DNA of 9,969 bases from Candidatus Bathyarchaeota archaeon. Its GTDB lineage: Archaea; Thermoproteota; Bathyarchaeia; TCS64. The notes beneath the pieces were generated by a model that saw only the letters and a program-made list of their open reading frames with translations, had not been told where the DNA came from and did no database searches. This document shows positions 1-6,111 of this stretch, in pieces (within the stretch, counting starts at the first letter, position 1; each line of letters starts with the position of its first letter). The DNA lies in assembly GCA_937877765.1 (NCBI GenBank), contig CALGBN010000018.1:1-9969 (forward strand), given 5' to 3'. The translations under genes were made by a program, and so were the position numbers.

Positions 1-1237
1 CCCATGGATAATTCGGGTTAAGCTTGTAGACCCATCCACCAACATAGCTTCCTAGTGCAGCTGGTGGGAACAAGAGGAATCCACCGCCCCAGAAGTTACC
101 GAAGCTAATCATTATGCCTCGTTCACCAATTAGGCTGTATAGTCTTCCTCTGCGGTTTCTTGGGATGATGTTTGCGATGATTGTGCTGAATGCTGGCATC
201 ATGATATTATTGCATATGGTTACGCCGCAGAGAATTAGTAAGACACCCACAAAGCCACCCGCGTACTGATAACTCCAAATGACGATAGGAGCCAAAGTCA
301 TACCTAGAAGGATCATTTTTCTGGGACCAATCTTGTCAACAGTAGCTCCAAGTGGGAAAGCGATTATGATACCAAGAAGCCCACTCATGAACATGATAAG
401 CCCCCATTGGCTCTCAACCAAACCTATCACCTGTTTCGCGTAGACAACATAGAAAGGTGCACTCATGGCGACGAAGAAGCTCGCGAACATCTCAATGACA
501 ACGATGACCTTGAGCCCCCGGTCCATCCACTTGATGCTATCAAGTATGCTGCGATATGCGGGCATAATCATCTTTGGAATCTGAGCAAAACTGAATTTCT
601 CAGTAGTCTCCTCTTCGGTCATAGTCTCTTTGAGATATCTTAGACGTAGCCAAGCCACCAGCAGACCTGTTGCAAAAGCTATGCTCCAACAGATACGGAC
701 AGCCAAGACAAGCGCCTGATCACTACTTTGACCACTGGTATTCTGGAACCACTCAATTATGTAGCCACCGAAAACCGGTGCAACAATTCGTACAGCCCCG
801 GGAACAACCATCATCATGGCGAAACCCTTTCCTCTGACGCCCGGTGGTAGGCTATCAGCCTCAAGGGCGTTCATTGCTGGCATGTAGAATAGAAGTAACT
901 GGCTGAAGAACTGTCCAATCGCTATGATTTTCCAGTCATTGGCTACAACGAAGAATAGGTGAGCGAAGGCATAGAGAACTGTGCTGTATCCGATGAGTTT
1001 TACACGTCCAGCCCTGTCAGCGATATAACCACCTACAGGATAGAGTACCATCCCTGCGAGGATGCCTAGACTGTTGATTAGCCCGATCTCGGTGCTTGTG
1101 CCTCCTAATGCGAGTATGTATAGGCTGAAGAAGGGGTAGATGATGCTGGTGCTAGCGCTCCAGAGAACCCTACATAGCATAAGTATCTTGACGTTTCCCT
1201 GTACGAACCAGAACATTCCCTTCTTCGCTTCGCTCAT
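1..1237 (-). CDS. MFS transporter, C-terminus cut by the window edge
   Basis: I translated this frame by hand from the ATG at 1237: 412 codons stay open to the left edge, so the 3' end is missing. The protein is almost entirely hydrophobic helices. It carries the MFS loop 2-3 signature GGYIADRAGRVK at about residues 69-80 and a degenerate second copy, GATVDKIGPRK, at about 297-307 in the second half. A charged central loop (about 201-220, rich in E, T and K) separates the two six-helix halves. The segment YMPAMNALEADSLP (about 118-131) closely resembles YMPAFNAIIADSLP in the second MFS protein of this window (gene at 4125-5435), so the two are paralogues of one subfamily. The ATG start is supported by the Shine-Dalgarno site GGTGAT at 1241-1246 and a TATA-like box at 1275-1284. 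It is an inner-membrane carrier, most likely proton-driven. The substrate cannot be read; drug or metabolite efflux is only a family-level guess. It diverges from the serine dehydratase operon. Confidence 0.9.
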   Translation of the reverse strand, partial: MSEAKKGMFWFVQGNVKILMLCRVLWSASTSIIYPFFSLYILALGGTSTEIGLINSLGILAGMVLYPVGGYIADRAGRVKLIGYSTVLYAFAHLFFVVANDWKIIAIGQFFSQLLLFYMPAMNALEADSLPPGVRGKGFAMMMVVPGAVRIVAPVFGGYIIEWFQNTSGQSSDQALVLAVRICWSIAFATGLLVAWLRLRYLKETMTEEETTEKFSFAQIPKMIMPAYRSILDSIKWMDRGLKVIVVIEMFASFFVAMSAPFYVVYAKQVIGLVESQWGLIMFMSGLLGIIIAFPLGATVDKIGPRKMILLGMTLAPIVIWSYQYAGGFVGVLLILCGVTICNNIMMPAFSTIIANIIPRNRRGRLYSLIGERGIMISFGNFWGGGFLLFPPAALGSYVGGWVYKLNPNYPW

Positions 1238-1240
1238 AGC

Positions 1241-1246
1241 ATCACC
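1241..1246 (-). promoter_or_regulatory. Shine-Dalgarno site of the first MFS gene
   Basis: On the minus strand GGTGAT ends 3 nt before the ATG at 1237. It is fully complementary to the AUCACC at the 3' end of archaeal 16S rRNA and fixes the start codon. It is the clearest ribosome-binding site on the minus strand here. Confidence 0.7.
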
Positions 1247-1274
1247 TGTATTTAGGGCTGGGAAGGAAAGCGGA

Positions 1275-1284
1275 GTTATAAACA
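1275..1284 (-). promoter_or_regulatory. TATA-like box of the first MFS gene
   Basis: The minus strand reads TGTTTATAAC, a good archaeal TATA element. About 26 bp downstream lies CCCTAAAT (1250-1257), a plausible initiation region that would give a leader of roughly 15 nt containing the GGTGAT site. The same CCCTAAAT octamer occurs at 8690-8697 upstream of the M14 gene. Confidence 0.55.
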
Positions 1285-1293
1285 TTGTTGCAG

Positions 1294-1313
1294 CGGTACA
1301 CTGTTTTGTACCG
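1294..1313. promoter_or_regulatory. Inverted repeat CGGTACA-N6-TGTACCG, candidate operator
   Basis: There are perfect 7-bp arms (1294-1300 and 1307-1313) around a 6-bp spacer, in the divergent spacer between the MFS gene and the serine dehydratase operon. It lies about 10 bp upstream of the MFS TATA box and about 12 bp or more upstream of the TATA-like sequences for the dehydratase. The inner 14 bp (1297-1310) recur with one mismatch on the opposite strand at 5464-5477, over the promoter of the second MFS gene. Position and symmetry fit a dimeric repressor or activator site. The regulator is not in this window. Confidence 0.5.
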
Positions 1314-1324
1314 TTTATCAGGCT

Positions 1325-1347
1325 AATTTATTTACATAGTTTTATGA
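1325..1347 (+). promoter_or_regulatory. Promoter region of the serine dehydratase operon
   Basis: Two AT-rich TATA-like segments are present: AATTTATTTA at 1325-1334 and GTTTTATGA at 1339-1347. The second lies about 26 bp before the TTG at 1369, which would make the transcript leaderless or nearly so. That agrees with the absence of a Shine-Dalgarno site before this gene. Which box is used cannot be decided from sequence. Confidence 0.4.
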
Positions 1348-1368
1348 ACCGCACTACAGTTTGTTTCA

Positions 1369-2049
1369 TTGATAAAATTGGGTAAAGCAGACAGCGTCTT
1401 TGAGGTAATTGGCCCTATAATGATTGGCCCAAGTAGCAGCCATACAGCTGCAGCAGTACGAATCGGACAGATAACAAGAAACCTAATGGAGAACCCGGTG
1501 AAGAGAGCAGTAGTAAAGTTTCATGGCTCATTTGCGTCTACGGGCAGAGGACATGGCACAGATAAGGCAATAGCTGCTGGTTTGCTTGGGTTTGACCCGG
1601 CGGATGAACGTATAAGAGACGCTTTGGATTTAGCGGATAAACAGGGTATGGATATAGTTTTTGAGAATGTTGACTTGGGGGATGATTATCACCCAAATAC
1701 GGCGCGATTAGAGGTATTGGATACCTTGGGAAACAGCATTGTGGTTACTGCTTCCTCGCTAGGTGGAGGAACTATCAGCGTTGTGGAGATTAACGGTTTG
1801 AAGATAGAATTGAGTGGTGAATACGATACATTGATTACGATTCACAAGGACAAACCGGGAATAGTGGCTAAAGCAACTGCAATAATAGCGGATTATGACG
1901 TAAACATATCCTCAATGAAGGTGACTAGAATGAGAAGAGGGGGACAGGCGCTTATGGCTGTTGAGATGGATCATGCATTACCAAATGAGGCTATAGAGAA
2001 ATTGAATATAATAGCAGATACAGTGAGGGTTATTCCCCCCATATATTAG
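1369..2049 (+). CDS. sdaAB: L-serine dehydratase, iron-sulfur-dependent, beta subunit
   Basis: With the alpha chain encoded just downstream this makes the two-chain [4Fe-4S] L-serine deaminase (L-serine to pyruvate plus ammonia, cytoplasmic). The 226-aa length matches bacterial beta chains such as Bacillus subtilis SdaAB (about 220 aa). Visible hallmarks are GPSSSHT (residues 20-26), the HGSFASTGRGHGTDKA block (52-67), HPN (108-110) and a C-terminal ACT domain from about residue 155 (ITIHKDKPGIVAKA, then NISSMKVTR). ACT domains in this family are thought to sense or hold ligand. The chosen start is TTG at 1369; a second TTG at 1378 is in frame and a stop lies upstream at 1345-1347, so the N-terminus is uncertain by three residues. 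No Shine-Dalgarno site is visible. The TAG stop is embedded in the Shine-Dalgarno site of the next gene, so the two are one operon. Confidence 0.93.
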   Translation: MIKLGKADSVFEVIGPIMIGPSSSHTAAAVRIGQITRNLMENPVKRAVVKFHGSFASTGRGHGTDKAIAAGLLGFDPADERIRDALDLADKQGMDIVFENVDLGDDYHPNTARLEVLDTLGNSIVVTASSLGGGTISVVEINGLKIELSGEYDTLITIHKDKPGIVAKATAIIADYDVNISSMKVTRMRRGGQALMAVEMDHALPNEAIEKLNIIADTVRVIPPIY

Positions 2050-2053
2050 GAGG
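2048..2053 (+). promoter_or_regulatory. Shine-Dalgarno site deciding a TTG start
   Basis: AGGAGG lies 8 nt before the TTG at 2062 and overlaps the TAG stop (2047-2049) of the upstream gene. It supports TTG as the true start of the alpha chain and suggests coupled translation of the two subunits. Confidence 0.8.
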
Positions 2054-2061
2054 AAAGAAAA

Positions 2062-2922
2062 TTGAATTATTCAACTCTAAAAGAACTAATTGAACTCGCG
2101 GAAAACCATGATAAGAAAATATTTGATATAGTACAGATGGTCGAGGCGGAACAAGATTTTCTTTCTCTTGAAGAAGTATGGGATAAGATGGAGACTAGTT
2201 GGAGGGTAATGAGCCATTCCATCCAAAAGGGATTAAAAAACGCAAATCCTTCTGTCAGTGGCTTATCCGGAGGAGATGCGAAAAAACTCTCTATGTCCAA
2301 ACCTATCTATCTAAGCAGAGAATTATCAGAAGCCGTCGCCATGGCTCTTGGAGTAGCAGAAATCAACGCATGTATGGGGAAAATAGTAGCTTGCCCCACG
2401 GCGGGAAGCTGTGGAATAGTACCGGCAGCACTAACATTCGCAAAGAAAAAACATGGATACAGTGAAAAAGAGATTATATCCAGTCTGTTCACAGCAGCTG
2501 GAATAGGTATTGTCTGCTCAATAAACGCCTCCATCTCTGGAGCAGAGGGAGGATGTCAAGCAGAATGCGGTGTAGCAGCGGCTATGGCTTCTGGAGCCTT
2601 GGTTGAACTAGCAGGAGGTTCTCCGAGTATGGTTGGTGACGCTGTGGCTATCTGTTTAACCAATCAGATGGGGTTGGTATGTGATCCTGTGGCTGGGCTT
2701 GTTGAGATCCCATGTGTTCAGAGAAACGCGGGTTCATTGATGCAAGGTATTCTTGCAGCAGAACAAGCATTAGCTGGTGTAAAGAGCATGATACCAGTTG
2801 ACGAGGTCATTAAGGCCATGCAAGAAGTTGGTGAAGCGCTACCGGAAAGCCTTAAAGAAACAGGAGAAGGAGGACTAGCTTCTACTCCAACTGGGAGAGA
2901 AATGGCGAAGAGGCTTTTTTAG
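2062..2922 (+). CDS. sdaAA: L-serine dehydratase, iron-sulfur-dependent, alpha subunit
   Basis: Catalytic chain of the split L-serine deaminase; 286 aa, near the roughly 300 aa of the family. Recognisable blocks are SGLSGGDA (66-73), ACPTAGSCGIVPA (110-122), GAEGGCQAECG (160-170) and CDPVAGLVEIPC (207-218). Cys165, Cys207 and Cys218 have the 42 and 11 residue spacing I recall for the cluster ligands of the Legionella single-chain enzyme (Cys343, 385, 396), so the [4Fe-4S] site appears intact. The C-terminus MAKRLF has no cysteine, unlike the tail cysteine reported for that single-chain type. The start is TTG with AGGAGG 8 nt upstream. A T-rich tract follows the stop. The serine-degrading reaction feeds pyruvate into central metabolism. 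In an anaerobe the oxygen-sensitive cluster would be expected to be stable. Confidence 0.94.
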   Translation: MNYSTLKELIELAENHDKKIFDIVQMVEAEQDFLSLEEVWDKMETSWRVMSHSIQKGLKNANPSVSGLSGGDAKKLSMSKPIYLSRELSEAVAMALGVAEINACMGKIVACPTAGSCGIVPAALTFAKKKHGYSEKEIISSLFTAAGIGIVCSINASISGAEGGCQAECGVAAAMASGALVELAGGSPSMVGDAVAICLTNQMGLVCDPVAGLVEIPCVQRNAGSLMQGILAAEQALAGVKSMIPVDEVIKAMQEVGEALPESLKETGEGGLASTPTGREMAKRLF

Positions 2923-2940
2923 CTGTTTACTTCTTTTTTA
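2911..2940 (+). terminator. T-rich tract ending the serine dehydratase operon
   Basis: Two T runs (2915-2920, overlapping the stop codon, and 2931-2939 broken by one C) follow the alpha-chain gene without a clear stem-loop. This is the usual look of archaeal poly-T termination. The tract lies over the 3' end of the convergent TIGR04076-like gene, only 4 bp away. Confidence 0.5.
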
Positions 2941-3187
2941 CTACTTTGAATGTAACCTGATTCCAGCGATCAGGACACTCGTATTTCCATTCATCGTTGT
3001 TCATTCAGGGTATCTGCCCGCCATAACACATGTTCATCAGTGTGGGAAACATCTCGTGGTAACAATAGCCACAGATTCCCCCTGTTTTGTGGGTGTTTAC
3101 TTCGAACTTGTCGCCGATCTTGTGTCCTGCGCTGCAGCTTTTCTCGATTGATATGACTTCGGCTATGTAGACTGGTTCTTCACTCAA
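2927..3187 (-). pseudogene. TIGR04076-family-like small protein, interrupted by in-frame TGA
   Basis: Reading from TTG at 3187 gives about 60 residues, then TGA at 3005-3007, then 25 further codons in the same frame to TAA at 2927-2929. The first part has SCSAGHKIGDKF, GGICGYCYHEMFP and CYGGQIP. The part after TGA has YECPD and then VTFKVV. Together they follow, in order, the pattern I remember for TIGR04076 proteins (C-x-x-GHK-x-GD, G-x-C, YP, GG-x-x-PW, CPD, VF-x-I). The TGA falls exactly where that pattern has Trp. The function of the family is unknown to me; its conserved cysteines suggest metal or redox chemistry. Translation may restart at the ATG directly after TGA. The start could also be TTG at 3223; TTG 3187 fits the family N-terminus and a leaderless transcript from the TATA-like GTATATC near 3212-3218. 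It may be a recent nonsense mutation, a sequencing error or readthrough. Confidence 0.65.
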
Positions 3188-3210
3188 TTTAATCAGGGAT
3201 ACCTTAGTGT

Positions 3211-3235
3211 TACAGATATACAAGCGTTATAGGCA
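3211..3235. promoter_or_regulatory. Compact divergent promoter pair
   Basis: The 68-bp gap between the divergent TTG (3187) and ATG (3256) holds ATATAC-like boxes on both strands: GTATATC on the minus strand (about 3212-3218) and GTTATAGG on the plus strand (3225-3232). Each lies about 25-28 bp before its start codon, so both transcripts would be leaderless or nearly so. Neither gene has a Shine-Dalgarno site. Assignment is by spacing only. Confidence 0.4.
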
Positions 3236-3255
3236 TCAAACAGGAATATACATGT

Positions 3256-4137
3256 ATGAGTCTACAGGCAGCCATCGAGGAGCAAGCAGAAGGCTTCAAA
3301 GGCACTCTCGGAGTAAGCGTGAAACATCTCTACACAGGGGAAACAGCCAGCATCAACGGAGACAAGGTGTTCCCGACAGCCAGTGTATTCAAGATACCAG
3401 TCATAGTAGAGTTCTTCAGACAAGTAGATGCAGGCACACTCAGCCTAGATCAACAATTACTATTGAGTGAACGCGACAAAGTACCCGGCTCAGGTGTACT
3501 AAAAGAGCTAACTGAGGGCCTGCCAGTCACCTATAAGGACCTGTTGAGCCTGATGATGATCGTCAGCGATAACACTGCGACGGATCTAATCACTGAGATC
3601 GTAGGATTTGAGAATATTAATGCCACTATGAAGGAACTTGGACTCAAAGAAACACAGGTAACACGGTACTGTAGACAGATACTTTTCGACCTTGTAGGCA
3701 TTAATGACCTACCTCTTGAAGAGATGACAATTGACGTATTCCAGAAGGCCGCCGAAACAGGCGAATACAAGGGCTCATGGAGTCTTGAAACAGGGGATAA
3801 TGATGTTACTACTCCAAATGAGATAAATCGGTTGCTTGAACTCATAGTAGATGGGAAAGCAGCGAGCCGTGAAAACTGCAACAAGATACTTGAGATCATG
3901 GAAAAGTGCCAAACAGGCGGCTATAGGATACCAAAGTACCTGCCCCAGAAAGAAGTACGTCTCCAGAGAAAGACAGGAAGCCTCCCGGGAATAAGAAACG
4001 ATGTCGGCATAGTTACAATCAAGGAAACTAGTGAAAAATACACAATTACCTGCTTCACCATGGATGCAGAAGATGTCTACGCTGCAGAAGAGGTACTGGC
4101 TAAGGTTAGTAAAGCAGTCTATGACTACTTTTCCTGA
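3256..4137 (+). CDS. Class A beta-lactamase-fold serine hydrolase
   Basis: The 293-aa protein carries the ordered motifs of penicillin-recognising serine enzymes: Ser43-Val-Phe-Lys46 (nucleophile and base), Ser104-Asp105-Asn106 and Lys239-Thr240-Gly241. TTPNEINRLLELI at about 185-197 matches the class A helix after the omega loop. The expected omega-loop E-x-x-L-N is not seen: the region 132-160 reads TRYCRQILFDL and LPLEEM instead, so the usual deacylation glutamate seems absent. There is no signal peptide or membrane helix, so it acts in the cytoplasm, away from any cell-wall peptide. Antibiotic hydrolysis is therefore doubtful; an amidase, esterase or peptidase role on a small molecule is as likely. 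The start is ATG 3256; an ATG at 3252 is in another frame. The 3' end overlaps the convergent MFS gene by 13 bp. The family (Beta-lactamase2 type) is firm; the substrate is unknown. Confidence 0.88.
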   Translation: MSLQAAIEEQAEGFKGTLGVSVKHLYTGETASINGDKVFPTASVFKIPVIVEFFRQVDAGTLSLDQQLLLSERDKVPGSGVLKELTEGLPVTYKDLLSLMMIVSDNTATDLITEIVGFENINATMKELGLKETQVTRYCRQILFDLVGINDLPLEEMTIDVFQKAAETGEYKGSWSLETGDNDVTTPNEINRLLELIVDGKAASRENCNKILEIMEKCQTGGYRIPKYLPQKEVRLQRKTGSLPGIRNDVGIVTIKETSEKYTITCFTMDAEDVYAAEEVLAKVSKAVYDYFS

Positions 4138-5435
4138 CTCTCTTCTTGGTCTATAATCTCAACATAGTGTCTTCTGGGAGGTTCTTTTACTCCTACCCAG
4201 AATATGCTAACAGCAACCAAACCAGCGAGAGCGCTTGCCCTGAAAGGCCAGACTGGTCCAAGGTTGTTCCATAGCCAGCTTCCGGCTAATGAGGCTGGTG
4301 CAGCAATAGTGCCTGTAATGGTACCAATAGTGCCCATTACGGTGGCGCGTTTCTCTTTTGGAACAAGATCAGCTACTAGGGCTTGCCAAGCTGGTCCTCC
4401 AGCGCTTCCCATTCTACCTCCTCCTCCAAGTGCCTCTGATAACGCGTTTGTGCCATAAGATACTAGGTAGTGATAGAAGCCTTGACTCAGTGTAACGCCG
4501 AACATGGAGATAGGTGTGAGAACTCTTGAGAGGCTGATAACGGGTTTTCTACCAATTCTATCACTTAGCATACCTCCGGGCATGGCTAGTACGGTTGTTA
4601 TTATGCCTCCAACCGTCGTTACAATACCTAGCTGTGCATAAGATAAACCGATAACGTCTCGTGCATACAAGGCTACAAGGTCATATACCATACGCGCTGC
4701 AAAGGCGCTGATGACAGCAACCAAGACCATTGTCCAAACAGTCCTACCTAGGGTCATGGTATCCTTGACCTGTTCTTTTATCGGGGGGCGAGTTCTTGCC
4801 TTTTTCTTCATTTCCTCCTCGTCAAACAGGGTCTCGGTTATGATACGGTGTCTTGCATAGGTGACAATGGCGTTCACGATGATGCTAAGGTACATGAATA
4901 GCCGGAAACCTTGTGCTGGACCCATTCTCTCAAATAGGAAGCCTCCCACGACGGGGCTGAATATCTGTGGCGTGGATGTTATCATCCTGTAGGCGCCGTA
5001 TCCTGCGCCTCTTTCATCATCGGGTAGACTATCAGCTATAATCGCGTTAAAAGCCGGCATATAGATACTTGTAACCCCATTCAAGACGAGCGCAGGGATT
5101 ACTGTAACCCAGTCCTTCGCCCATAGAAACAGCATAGGAGTGAATATTCTGAGTGCTGTACCATAGACAATTATTTTTCTTCTACCAAACCGATCCGCCA
5201 ATACTCCCCCCGGTAACTGGAACAGTAGACGCTCTGATTGAGAGAGCATGGATAGAAAAGAGATAGCCCAGACACTAGCACCAAGGACCTCGTTCAAGTA
5301 AAGTGCCCAGAAGGGTCTCCAACCCATATCACAGAGGGTTATCATGCTTGTGGTGATGGCAATAGTAAGGATATTGCGGCTACTGAATACGTCTTTGATT
5401 ACATCGATAGGGGATTTACTGGACAATTGCTTCAC
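4125..5435 (-). CDS. MFS transporter, complete
   Basis: About 433-436 aa with twelve predicted hydrophobic helices, and both copies of the MFS loop motif: GGVLADRFGRRK (76-87) and GGMLSDRIGRKP (287-298). A basic-acidic central loop lies at about 196-225 (EEEMKKKARTRPP), and the tail is charged. It belongs to the same subfamily as the truncated transporter at 1-1237. The start is ambiguous. GTG at 5435 gives the longest frame, but GGTGA (5433-5437) is also a Shine-Dalgarno sequence ideally placed, with a 6-nt gap, before the in-frame TTG at 5426, which I prefer as the true start. A stop lies upstream in frame. A TATA box overlapping a motif shared with the other MFS gene precedes it. The gene is last in the minus-strand series and ends in a 13-bp tail-to-tail overlap with the serine hydrolase gene. 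Substrate unknown; an export role is possible. Confidence 0.9.
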   Translation of the reverse strand: MKQLSSKSPIDVIKDVFSSRNILTIAITTSMITLCDMGWRPFWALYLNEVLGASVWAISFLSMLSQSERLLFQLPGGVLADRFGRRKIIVYGTALRIFTPMLFLWAKDWVTVIPALVLNGVTSIYMPAFNAIIADSLPDDERGAGYGAYRMITSTPQIFSPVVGGFLFERMGPAQGFRLFMYLSIIVNAIVTYARHRIITETLFDEEEMKKKARTRPPIKEQVKDTMTLGRTVWTMVLVAVISAFAARMVYDLVALYARDVIGLSYAQLGIVTTVGGIITTVLAMPGGMLSDRIGRKPVISLSRVLTPISMFGVTLSQGFYHYLVSYGTNALSEALGGGGRMGSAGGPAWQALVADLVPKEKRATVMGTIGTITGTIAAPASLAGSWLWNNLGPVWPFRASALAGLVAVSIFWVGVKEPPRRHYVEIIDQEESQEK

Positions 5436-5462
5436 CGGAATATACTACATAGTGATGTTACG

Positions 5463-5478
5463 CTATAAAACAGTGTAG
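5463..5478 (-). promoter_or_regulatory. TATA box and candidate operator of the second MFS gene
   Basis: The minus strand reads TTTTATAG at 5463-5470, a TATA element about 25-30 bp before the start codon. The plus strand over the same bases (5464-5477) reads TATAAAACAGTGTA. This differs at one position from the minus strand at 1297-1310, upstream of the first MFS gene. A protein bound here would cover the TATA box, which suggests repression. Confidence 0.5.
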
Positions 5479-5508
5479 TGTTTGAGGACTGTTTTTCCAA
5501 TCTCATTG

Positions 5509-6066
5509 CTAGAAAAATGTCTCCATAAGGAACCCTAAGAGGAATATCATTCCACCTAGAACAGTCATTCTTATTCCCTTGAGTAGTCTTTTCTCGCCGC
5601 CAAAAACCAAGCCCGTTGAAAATATTAGCCCAAGATCAATAAGAACTGCTAAACGAAGACTAGTATTCACACTGATAAAGCCCAAATAAACGAATAGAAA
5701 TGGAGCCAAGGTTACTATGCACGCGATTATGGGCGTGAAAAAGACTAGAGCAGATGATAGTATAGTCACTATTTTTGATTCTCGTGTTTGTACTGTCTCT
5801 CCTAGTTTTGTTATCATTGCATCCTCGATCTTACTGATACGTTTCTCTTCCTGTATGGTCTCGGCCTCATAGACACTGAAACCACTGCTAACACCGAGCG
5901 ATATACTGGCTGTGATCATGGTACCAATAATAGCCCTTGTGTCTAATACGGAGCTAAAGGAGCTGCCTACAACTATTCCGAGTATTGTGAATACAGCGTC
6001 AAACAGTGTGTTAATGAGATAGGGTAAACCCCTATGAATAACGTCATCCAGCCTTTCACCTAACAA
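5509..6066 (-). CDS. VIT1/CCC1-like membrane protein
   Basis: The 185-aa protein has about five hydrophobic helices (roughly 14-38, 43-62, 96-129, 131-148 and 160-180; the third stretch may hold two). The first contains LFDAVFTILGIVVG, like the D-G-x-x-T-x-x-G-I-V-x-G signature of VIT1/CCC1 iron and manganese transporters. The second, ITASISLGVSSGFSVYEAE, resembles their S-x-G-x-x-x-Y-x-x-x-x-E element and leads into a charged stretch at 67-90 with several Glu residues, which in VIT1 binds metal. It probably resembles the archaeal TIGR00267 group of this superfamily. A role moving divalent metal across the membrane is inferred from the family. The start is TTG 6066, with no Shine-Dalgarno site and a stop upstream in frame; a TATA-like box lies about 32 bp away. 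It sits between the M14 and MFS genes with gaps of 45 and 73 bp. Confidence 0.72.
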   Translation of the reverse strand: MLGERLDDVIHRGLPYLINTLFDAVFTILGIVVGSSFSSVLDTRAIIGTMITASISLGVSSGFSVYEAETIQEEKRISKIEDAMITKLGETVQTRESKIVTILSSALVFFTPIIACIVTLAPFLFVYLGFISVNTSLRLAVLIDLGLIFSTGLVFGGEKRLLKGIRMTVLGGMIFLLGFLMETFF

Positions 6067-6092
6067 ATGAATCAGTTAATCATGTAGATAAT

Positions 6093-6103
6093 GGGATAAA
6101 AGG
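6093..6103 (-). promoter_or_regulatory. TATA-like box and pyrimidine tract before the VIT1-like gene
   Basis: The minus strand here reads CCTTTTATCCC, 30 or so bp before the TTG start at 6066, which would give a leader of only a few nucleotides. The preceding pyrimidine-rich run (6101-6111) directly after the M14 stop could also end transcription of the M14 gene. The VIT1-like and MFS genes may therefore have their own promoters rather than relying on readthrough. Confidence 0.35.
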
Positions 6104-6111
6104 AGAAAGGA

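Noticed and set aside
1140..1385. Plus-strand open frame of 81 codons over the divergent spacer
   Set aside because: It overlaps the MFS N-terminus, both promoters and the inverted repeat; its sequence has no recognisable domain.
3005..3007. TGA as selenocysteine or a reassigned tryptophan codon
   Set aside because: The position corresponds to Trp, not Cys, in the family as I recall it; no SECIS-like element was recognised; more than 50 other Trp codons are TGG and none of the long genes has an internal TGA.
3531..3899. Minus-strand open frame of 122 codons opposite the serine hydrolase gene
   Set aside because: It is antisense to a gene with intact SxxK, SDN and KTG motifs; no promoter or domain of its own.
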